NCBI GenBank assembly: GCA_036939355.1
Contig: JALLAP010000044.1
Coordinates: 1 to 23,573 of the forward strand
Reading direction: 5' to 3'
DNA from: Thalassiosira profunda
Taxonomy: Eukaryota; Bacillariophyta; Thalassiosirophyceae; Thalassiosirales; Thalassiosiraceae
Length of the DNA stretch: 23,573 nucleotides
In this document: positions 16,043 through 23,573 of the stretch, one piece after another
How the letters are laid out: every line of letters starts with the position of its first letter
Position numbering within the stretch: the stretch's first letter is position 1
Made by a program: the position numbers and the translations under genes
Notes under the pieces: generated by a model
Told to the model about the DNA's origin: nothing
Seen by the model: the letters and a program-made list of their open reading frames with translations, nothing else
The model's database searches: none

Positions 16043-17911
16043 ATGTCGCGCTCGATCCAGATGCAGACTGCGCAGAGGTCGCCCGCCGTGGGCCCCGCCA
16101 GCAGAGGCAGCAGCCCGTTCCGTCTACGCGCCGGTAGGCATGCGTCGCCGCTGTCGCGGCCGGCGTTCGCGTTGGACCTGGACGAAGACGAATTGCTGCA
16201 TGCGCCGGGCGATCGGGACGCCAGGATCCGCGCGCTGGAGGAGGATTTGGAGCGGTCGGTGTTTGGCACGCCACCTGCCGCCGTGGTATCTCCTTCAAAC
16301 GGCGGGGATGAAGGGAATGGCGATTTCGTCCCACTGCACGTAACAATTCGCACTCGATCGAACAGCATCTCTTCGGCGTTAACAGATGTAGATTTCTGGT
16401 CCAATGTCAACCCTAGGGCGCCGAACTATGATCAAGAGCCGGAGGAGAACAAGACGGATAAAGCTGTGCAGCAACCGAACTCCACTCGCCCATGCCCATG
16501 CCCCCGCACCGCGTCCAAGTACAACGCAATGCTCGTTTCCAAGAACGGTTCGCCTGCCGCAAAGGATGCAAAGAAAGCGGCGCGCCCAACTAAGGCCACG
16601 CAAGTCTACAAACACGCTTCCAAGTACGATGCGATGCAGACCGCAAAGAGAGGGTCCCAGTACGATGCAATGCCCGCCTTGCAGAAGGCAAAGCATTTCC
16701 ATGCCCAACAAGATCTGCCCTCGAACGCCGCACAGCAGAAGCTGGCAGACGCTAAGAGGACAAAGCAAGAGTTCCGCCAGTTTATCAAGATGCTTGCCAG
16801 GTACCTCAAGAAACACGATCCCGCTATGTACAAAAAGGCCATGGCTGCAATCGAAGAATGCTATGAGAAGCACAAGGCAGGTGATCCTCGATTTGCATCC
16901 CTCACAGCCAGCTACCGGGTCCGCCTCCGCAAGGTAGTTGGCCGGTCGCACTGGCTGAAGGCCAACTATTACTTTGGCCGCTCCCAGGAGACAGGCGGCA
17001 AGGAAAACAGGGAGGCCCAAGAGAACCTCTGCACCGCTGCCTCTACCACCCCGATGGCACAAAATGCCACTGCGCTCCGCCCAGCCCTGCAACCACAGGC
17101 AACCCCAACGGCAGCACAACACACCACCTCAACTGCTGCAGCCGCAAGGACGAAGGTCCACTTGGGCAAAAGGAAAGCCCCTCCCGAGATTGCCGATGTG
17201 GCTCCTCCCGAGGCCAAGCGTATGAAGGAAGAAGAAAAAGTGAGGAAGATGACACACTTGAAATGGGAGAGAGATGCCGATGTGGCTCCTCTTGCCATGT
17301 GCACCGAGAAGGAGAACAACTTGGAGGACGACCTCGAGGAAGCTACTCGGCTATGGAACGAAATCCTCTCCCAAATCACCGCCGGGACGAAGGTCGAAGT
17401 CTACTGGCCACGCTATGCCAAGCACTTCCCAGGAACTGTAACCGCGTGCCATCGTACGCTTGATCATTTTGGTGAACGCCACGAGCTCTTCAGCACCATC
17501 CACTATGACGACGGCGACATCGAGACGGTGGATTTGACAAGGACACCGTTCCGCATCCGCGGAGAAAACGTCGTCGGTCATGTCGTTGCTTGCAATGGCC
17601 TCAAGGAGCCCGTCGATGGGGCATTCCCCACCCAAAAGAGTGTAGTGCCCTCTGCACCAGTGCTGCCCGCTGCTGCACCCCCCACGACCACGGTAAGTAT
17701 CACCCAGCGCCGAAACAAAATCCTCTCCCGAATCACCGTTGGGATGTGGATCGCCGTCTACTGGCCGGACGACGACAAGTTCTACCCCGGAATCGTGGCC
17801 TCGGACAGCCAAGATGCCGGAAGCAACCACGTCTATACCATTCGGTACGACGACGGGCAACAGGAGAAGCTGGACTTGAGCCAGGAGACATTTCACATCT
17901 TGGATGTTTGA
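16043..17911 (+). CDS. Protein with two C-terminal Tudor-like domains and a helical module
   Basis: From the ATG at 16043 (ATAATGT context) the protein has 622 residues; an in-frame ATG at 15932 would add 37. The N-terminal 150 residues are low-complexity. Residues about 157-211 carry three spaced copies of an SKY(N/D)AM-like motif (ASKYNAM, ASKYDAM, GSQYDAM). A helical module (about 240-310) includes FRQFIKMLARYLKK, AMAAIEECYEKH and FASLTASYRVRLRKVVG. KRKAPPE and AKRMKEE look like nuclear-localisation signals. Two Tudor-like domains (about 439-505 and 558-620) share the plan I-x-x-G-x-x-x-x-V-Y-W-P, PG-x-V, I-x-YDDG and V/L-DL. Such domains bind methylated lysine/arginine or nucleic acid, so a chromatin or DNA-repair role is a reasonable inference. 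The aromatic Y-W pair is present in both. Confidence 0.78.
   Translation: MSRSIQMQTAQRSPAVGPASRGSSPFRLRAGRHASPLSRPAFALDLDEDELLHAPGDRDARIRALEEDLERSVFGTPPAAVVSPSNGGDEGNGDFVPLHVTIRTRSNSISSALTDVDFWSNVNPRAPNYDQEPEENKTDKAVQQPNSTRPCPCPRTASKYNAMLVSKNGSPAAKDAKKAARPTKATQVYKHASKYDAMQTAKRGSQYDAMPALQKAKHFHAQQDLPSNAAQQKLADAKRTKQEFRQFIKMLARYLKKHDPAMYKKAMAAIEECYEKHKAGDPRFASLTASYRVRLRKVVGRSHWLKANYYFGRSQETGGKENREAQENLCTAASTTPMAQNATALRPALQPQATPTAAQHTTSTAAAARTKVHLGKRKAPPEIADVAPPEAKRMKEEEKVRKMTHLKWERDADVAPLAMCTEKENNLEDDLEEATRLWNEILSQITAGTKVEVYWPRYAKHFPGTVTACHRTLDHFGERHELFSTIHYDDGDIETVDLTRTPFRIRGENVVGHVVACNGLKEPVDGAFPTQKSVVPSAPVLPAAAPPTTTVSITQRRNKILSRITVGMWIAVYWPDDDKFYPGIVASDSQDAGSNHVYTIRYDDGQQEKLDLSQETFHILDV
17357..17767 (+). 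repeat. Internal duplication encoding the paired Tudor-like domains
   Basis: The stretches 17357-17410 and 17714-17767 (54 bases each) align without a gap and stay very similar in DNA, sharing AATCCTCTCCC, AATCACCG and GTCTACTGGCC. The similarity continues more weakly through the YDDG segment. This points to an in-gene tandem duplication or later gene conversion. Confidence 0.6.
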
Positions 17912-18983
17912 CCTCGCAGCACGAGATACGAAGGGCCAACGGAATGTGTGAAGAGGGGCCACAAGAGAAATCCCCATCCCTCCCCACCGCAAGGGCAAGT
18001 CCGCCACTGTTTAGGAGACTCCCGCAAGGCCCAACCCTAGGATATGATCATGCGCGCGAGCGAGGGAGATGATGTGTCAATCATCCCACTTGCACACCTG
18101 CGCAGAGAGTTTGATGTATGAGGTACTCATATGCGATATGAACATGCCGCGGGAGCAGATAGCAAGAAATAATCAAGTAATAGTCACCTGTTATCTGCCG
18201 CGCGCGTCGTCTCATTTATCTTGTGTTCACTGGTTGAAAATAGTAGGCCACGATGCATCAGCCGAGATCAGCAGTAGGTACCTCGCTCGGCGCCCACGAA
18301 AGTGACGTGTGCAGATGGCGTCGTTCGACGGAGGAACGAGGGCACCGCCGGGCCGCACGCCGAGGGAGCGGCCACCGCCGATGCATCCCCCGCTCCTCCT
18401 ACTCCGCCAACCCGGAGGCGGAGGGAATCGCGCCGCGTCCTCCGCTCCGGTTCGCTCTTGCGAGCAGGTTGTGATGTGTTGCTGCTGCTGGCTGCTGCAC
18501 CACCCACCCACACACTCACGCACGTCAGAATTGTGTTGCAAAGAAGAGGAACAAATGAAGCTTAGTACGTATTCCCACGTAGAGTTACCTAGTTGAACAG
18601 ATTCGGCCGAACAAACGAGCGTTTGCCACTCTCCTCTTCAAACAGCACGATGCGCCATGCCCTCGTAGCGCCGGCGTCGCAGCCAATACCAGCGCCGTTC
18701 TGGAGCAATAGCGCGCTGCGGGCCCTCGCTGACAACTAAAGCGCTCGGGGCGGCCGCGGCGGCGTTGCAAATTTCACGGGGCAGTGCTCGACATAAAACA
18801 CGTGGACCGTCCTCTCGTCGGTTCAGGAGATTCGTTGGCCGTTGCCCTCCTTCAAACGCTCCCTTCATCCGATGGATTCGCTGCAAATAATGGCAGCAAC
18901 GCAAGGCCCTCATCATTTACTTCGATAGCAGCCTGAGATATCACTGCCAATAGCAGCGATTGATTTGGGAGAAATTTGCAACC
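17912..18983. other. Intergenic region, 3' flank of Tudor gene and 5' flank of IBtk-like gene
   Basis: These 1072 bp hold no open frame that looks coding. An ATG at 18314 begins a Pro/Arg/Gly-rich frame of about 90 residues that runs into a Cys/Trp/His tract; it could be a 5' exon but has no supporting homology. The frame upstream of the 18984 ATG is short. No RNA gene or transposon was recognised. Confidence 0.4.
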
Positions 18984-21900
18984 ATGGGCCGCAAGCACCG
19001 CTCGTCGAGCCTCGGCCAGGCGCCCAAGCCCCCGACCCCGTCGTCCGCGGCCGCGCCCTCCCCCGCGGTCGATCTGGCCGCGTGCCGCGCCCTCGCGGAG
19101 CGGTTCGTCCACGAGAAAGACGCCGCCGACGGGCGCACCGCCTTGCACAGGGCCGTGGAGGCCGCCTCTGCAACTGCCTCATCTACTACTGCTGCGTTGC
19201 AACACGAGGAGGAGAAGCTGGACGGGCTGTTCCTATTGGACTCCCTCCCCATGCGGATGCGGGAGCTGGACGAGGCCGGCGGAAAGAAACAGCGGCCGTC
19301 GCACCTGCACAAGCTGCTGCTGGCTTCGGATGACGAAAGCGGGTACACCCCGCTGCATTCGGCCATATTGAGGAGAGATTTCCTGACGCTGCTCGTGCTG
19401 CTGAAGCACGCCTCCACCTCTGCCACGGAGAATGGTAATGGTGTGCAGATGCTCCACCCTCTGCGGCTGCTGGCCGGCAATTTGGCAGGCGACAATTCGT
19501 TGGGGGAGCAGAGTTACGGGATCATGAACGTGCTGGCCGCCGCTTTGGATCACGAGGGCCTGTCTCCCCTGCAGCTCCTGGGTAGGACTTCGGCCCCCGG
19601 GCTGGAGCAGTGTCGGAGGACTTTGGCGTGGAAGAGTTTGCGCAAGATGTGGAAGAGGCAGGGGTCGTCATCTCAACAACAATCTGGGGGCGCGAACGGG
19701 GAGGAGAATCCGCCGAGGCACCGTCGGCGGATGATATCGTTCGGGAACGACCAGGACCTCGACTACGACATCGAGGCTGAAGACAGCAGTGCCGACCAGG
19801 AGAGGAGGGGGAGAGGCGGCAGCTTTGATGTCAATTTGGACGACGGCCAGCATGACGATGACGAAGACGCTGGGCCCCCAAACAACGATCTGATGCCGCT
19901 CGAGAATGTCGATTTCAATGCCTTAGGGAACGAGGGAGACGATCAGCAAACTCAGCGGCTACGCGCCGCATCTGTCGGCAAGCAGCCTCAGCACCACGGG
20001 ATGGACTATGGCTGCGAGGTCCTGACCTTCGGCCGCGCGGACCACTGCGCCCTCGGCGTTCCCCAGTTCGCGTCCGGGCGCATCCGGGAACGGGGCGAGG
20101 ACGCCTTCTCGTCCTCATCGTCGACGACGAGCTACAAGCCCAAGCGGGTCGAGACCTTTTCTCTGGGAGAATTGCGGCGGGGGTGGTCCTTGGATCCTAA
20201 TAGAGACTCTTCGAATGCAGCCAGAAAGAAGAGGGAAAAGGACACAGTTGATTCCCCGGCGGTGGCTGTGGCGGCCGCGGCACACCATACCCTTGTGTCG
20301 ACGCGCTCCGGACAACTGTTCTCGTTTGGATTGGGCAAGGGCGGGCGTCTTGGTACTGGGGACGAGAACCACCGACCCCTCCCAACGCGTATCTTGGGGC
20401 CTCTGACGAAGAGAATCGTGGCCAGCATCGCCGCGGCGGAGAACCACAGCCTTTGCTCGACGAGCGACGGTGCCGTGTACGCGTGGGGTTCCAACGGATT
20501 CGGACAGCTCGGCATCACGTCCTCCTCCAGCAGGGATGCTGATGCGGAGAACAGCGGGAGCAACAGCCGCTTGTCGCCTCGGAGGGTGGAGGGGGGATTG
20601 AAGCAGTCGTTTGTCGTGGCAGTGGCAGCCGGCGACCGGCATTCCGTGGCGTTGACGAAGCTGGGCGAGGTTTACTGCTGGGGAGACAACCGGTCGGGGC
20701 AACTGGGAACGTACTCTTCGACATTAGGGTCAGGCGGGAGCTCGCCCACGTCTTCGACATCTCAGGTCAACAACAAATGCTGCCACCAACCCCAGCGAGT
20801 GGAGGGGTTGTGGTCTGCCCAGCCGCGCCGGACGGCGATCGCTGTCGCTGCCGCCGAGTTCTCCACCCTTGTGCTGACCATGCCGCCCATCGTCACGGCG
20901 GGGGAATCTTCCCTCGCTTCGCTGCCCACAAACACCGTCTACGGATGGGGCCATGGCAACCACTCGCCCATGCGCGTGGTCTTCCCTTCGCCGTCGCGAC
21001 AAGATGGCAACGCCACTGCATATTCGAGGTCGATCTGTATCAATCCCACAGCCATCGCGTGCGCCAGGCATCACAGTGTCGCCATGACTGCTGATGGGAG
21101 GGTCTACACGTGGGGGTTGCACTCGGACTCGCTGGGCATCGAGAAGAGTCCTACAGAGCAGCGCAAAAACTCCGATTCCGACATGTGGGCCACCGCTTCA
21201 GAACCAAAGCAGCGTCCAAGGAGCAACAGCCAGACCTCTTCGACTATCTCGTCTCCACAGCTCGTCGCGGGCATGCTGCCAGAAAATGGAGGCGGGAAAG
21301 CAGTTGCGGTTTCTGCGTCAGAGAGCCACACTGCTGTGGTCACTGCTGATGGGCATTTGTTTACCTGGGGAACGAGCCACGGCAACGATGTGATGGGCCA
21401 CAAAGGAGTGCGATGGCAGCCGAGTCCCCGCAAGGTGCATCGTGTCCATCGCGCCGTGGGCGTAGCTGCAGCAAAGGAGCACACGGCGCTGTTGATGGGT
21501 ACGAGCTTCCCGTCACTGCCCTGCCAGAATGAGACAACTGACGAAGATGGGCATCAACAGGCATTGTCACTGCAGGAGTCGGCTGCGGTCGAAATATCTC
21601 GCAATCTCGACATGTTCAATGTGATCCCCGTCGCCCTCGTCGCTCACAGGCTGAATTGCCGGCCCCTGATTGAGTTCTGCGACAACTTCGTGAGGGCGAA
21701 CCTGGACGGGGTGTTGGCCGTCGCGAACAGAAGCGATTTTGCGACATTCTTGTCGAGCAGGAAAATTGTCGGTACAACGAGGAACAGTGGCCACGCGCAA
21801 GACGGCAACTTCCATCCCTTTCTGTACCACCTGGCCAAACCACCTGGCCAATACCCAGAACTGGATCGATGATAGCAGAGCGATTTTCGAGCGGTACTCT

Positions 21901-23145
21901 GGGTCCATGCGTCCTCGAGCGAGGAAGGCAAGGAAATCGAAGCATCGACCCACTCCAATCATCCGCAAGGAGAAGGATGCGACTGTGGGAGTTGAGGTGG
22001 TTCGGACAGATGTCGTTACAGAAAGGCACACGCCGTTGATCGGCCAAGGCGAATCTGTTGTGAGTTCGACTGCAGAGCGTCAACCGGAGCCGCAGTCTGC
22101 TACGAGGAAACTCTTTCAAGAGCCACCGCCACCTTCGAAGAAAACGCCAGCCTCCAGCGAAGCCGCCTCCTCGAAATACCTCTGCAGTGTGTGTGGCGTC
22201 TCTTGCCCCGACGGCGACAGCTACACTCTCCATATTAATGGGAGGAAGCATCGCAATCGCCTGCACGCCAAAGCAAAGGAAGAGGAGAGAGACGTGGCGG
22301 AGAGCATGATGGCCATGAAACGGATGCAGCTGATGGAGGGCGATGGTCGTCGCGCCGCTGACCAAGCCAAACCTTTAGCAGTGGAGACACCCAACACAAA
22401 GAAAAGCGTCTGGGGTACACCAAAGCCTGATGTGAGCGCCAAGGCGTCGACGGCGAAAAAGTCTAGATCGAAGTCGTTCCAAGACATCTTGAACGAGGAG
22501 CACAGCGGTCACACGACAATGTCGTCTCCATTTGCAACCAAAAGTCCAGCTTTGAGCAGTGCAGCTTCAGCGACTGCTCCATTCCCTTCCAAGTCTCCAC
22601 GGGCATCGTCCTTGAAGAAACCATCGTTGGCCAACTCGGGGTCGCCCCTTCCGCTGAGCGCGTTCATGAAGAAGAATGGACGGCCAAAGCAAGATGTCAT
22701 GGGCAGTGTCGGGGCCAGTTGGGGAGCGAAGCCCAAGAAGAGTGCGACGAGTGACCTCTTGAGCTGGGGCGCCAAGCTGGAGCCCATGCCGCACGTTCAA
22801 TTCGAGGCGAAAAGCTTTGCAGAAATCCAGCAGGAAGAGGCACGGAAAGAGGAGGAGGCGGCCGCGGCGTGTCGAATCGACGGCAACCAGTGGTTCGTCC
22901 AGCAGCGCGAGAGGGCGGCGTCCATTGGAGAGATCCAGGAACATGAGAGGATGATCGAGGAGCAGAGAATGATTGAGGAGCAGATAAGGCAGAGAGTGGA
23001 GGAAGAGAAGAAGGCTGCTGTGGATGCCCAGAAACAACAGGGAAGGAGGAAACAGCAGGGGCGGCCGCAAAAGAAGACGAAGCCCAAGAGGACTGCGGGT
23101 GGAAAGTCCGAGAAGACGGGATGTACAAAAACAAACGGGGGTTAG
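18984..23145 (+). CDS. IBtk-like protein: ankyrin, RCC1 propeller, BACK-like segment, U1-type C2H2 zinc finger
   Basis: The proposed structure is join(18984..21767, 21859..23145), giving 1356 residues. The start ACCATGG is a strong context. Ankyrin units lie at about 49-60, 119-145 and 188-200; an acidic linker (about 255-320) follows; RCC1 repeats run about 343-840 (for example VYAWGSNGFGQLG, VYCWGDNRSGQLG, VYTWGLHSDSLG). Residues about 862-928 resemble the helices after the BTB domain (BACK-like). Exon 2 adds a C2H2 finger (Cys1037, Cys1040, His1053, His1059) and two KSFxxIxxEE motifs (1133 and 1246) in a charged tail. This is the domain order of inhibitor-of-Bruton-kinase relatives, which act as CUL3 adaptors in animals, but the BTB core is absent. 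The 91-bp intron has a poor donor (GTCGGT); a separate gene beginning at ATG 21907 is the alternative. Confidence 0.7.
21768..21858 (+). other. Inferred intron of the IBtk-like gene
   Basis: The RCC1 frame runs to a stop at 21870-21872, while the zinc-finger frame is open through the same stretch without an ATG before 21907. Removing 21768-21858 (GTCGGT to TACCCAG, 91 bp) joins LSSRKI to NWIDDS in frame. The size fits the other introns here, but the donor is far from consensus. A genuine frameshift or two separate genes would also explain the layout. Confidence 0.4.
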
Positions 23146-23257
23146 GCATTCAGTGGCATTGTTCAGGTTGCGCTGAGTCTATTCCTTCAACATAATTCAT
23201 ATCTAGGCTATCTCATTCATAAGTACAAGCAATCAATTTAGCACTCCTCTCTCTCAT

Positions 23258-23510
23258 TCACTCAATGCTCGTCGCCCGTGCGTTGTCGTACAAAGATGGC
23301 ATTTTCCATCCTCGCAGGATCTCATACATGATGGAAAGCGGCTTCTCCGGATTATCCCCTGTGTATCCTTGGCGCGAATGTTTGTGCACACACTCCAACA
23401 CACGTGGAACGAGTTTGGAAGACGAATCATCCTCAAACTCGGAGTCCAAGCGATGGACCGTGGTCCCCTCTCTGTTCCTCACCGACAGATAGTTGAAGAT
23501 TTTGCGCGAT
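23258..23510 (-). CDS. Probable last exon of a gene extending past the right edge (partial)
   Basis: A minus-strand frame ends at 23258 and reads about 84 residues of ordinary, non-low-complexity protein, including FNYLSVRNREGTTVHRLD, FEDDSSSKLVPRVLECVHKH and MYEILRGWKMPSLYDNA. It has no ATG at its beginning, and a stop lies in frame upstream near 23530. A splice acceptor AACAG just upstream (intron side at 23511) would start the exon in phase 2. The rest of the gene would lie beyond the window. I do not recognise the family. It converges with the IBtk-like gene, 112 bp between stops. Confidence 0.4.
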
Positions 23511-23573
23511 CTGTTCAATGTCGGTCTTCATCCCTCCTCCAGCGATTGACCAACACGCCAGCGAAATCTAACC

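Noticed and set aside
17693..17698. Consensus donor GTAAGT inside the Tudor gene
   Set aside because: The frame continues through it into the second Tudor-like domain, which aligns with the first, and no suitable acceptor is needed.
18314..18600. Possible small gene or 5' exon with MASFDGG start
   Set aside because: It is Pro/Arg-rich and then Cys-rich, has no homology I recognise and no convincing splice partner.

Overview
The window looks like a gene-dense nuclear segment from a photosynthetic stramenopile, most likely a diatom-like alga. Several things support this. Genes are broken by short GT-AG introns (about 90-160 bp). The families are eukaryotic: RCC1/ankyrin IBtk-like, Tudor-like, PDZ and class VII SET proteins. 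Ankyrin and BspA-type LRR proteins are of the kind expanded in diatoms. A fructose-bisphosphatase carries a signal peptide followed by an aromatic residue at the predicted cleavage site, as in the bipartite targeting signals of complex plastids. No rRNA, tRNA, CRISPR or transposon was found. The species is an inference and cannot be fixed from this sequence alone.

Layout from left to right: a small RNase-inhibitor-type LRR gene (minus, 157-732); a head-to-head arsenate-reductase/LMW-phosphatase-like gene (plus, 1161-2045); a two-exon plastid-type FBPase relative (plus, 2248-3844); a convergent BspA-LRR gene with a C-terminal zinc finger (minus, 3918-5594); an ankyrin/coiled-coil gene (plus, 6142-7404); a convergent two-exon FAD monooxygenase (minus, 7588-9675); a three-exon PDZ gene (plus, 9940-11001); a SET-domain gene with a signal peptide (minus, 11134-12405); an unrecognised secretory-pathway protein gene (minus, 12591-14307); about 1.7 kb of noncoding DNA with a GC-rich minisatellite; a gene with two Tudor-like repeats (plus, 16043-17911); about 1.1 kb without a clear gene; a large ankyrin-RCC1-BACK-zinc-finger IBtk-like gene (plus, 18984-23145); and probably the last exon of a gene entering from the right edge (minus, 23258-23510).

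These genes do not form a pathway and this is not an operon. Most neighbours alternate in orientation, giving short convergent 3' spacers (73-183 bp) and divergent promoters (264-547 bp, plus one of 1.7 kb). The most interesting items are protein-level oddities: an FBPase that has lost metal-binding residues, a BspA-LRR to IBR/Rcat-like zinc-finger fusion, an IBtk relative with no BTB core but a U1-type zinc finger, and an enlarged ArsC-like protein. All calls come from reading the sequence; no database search was run.
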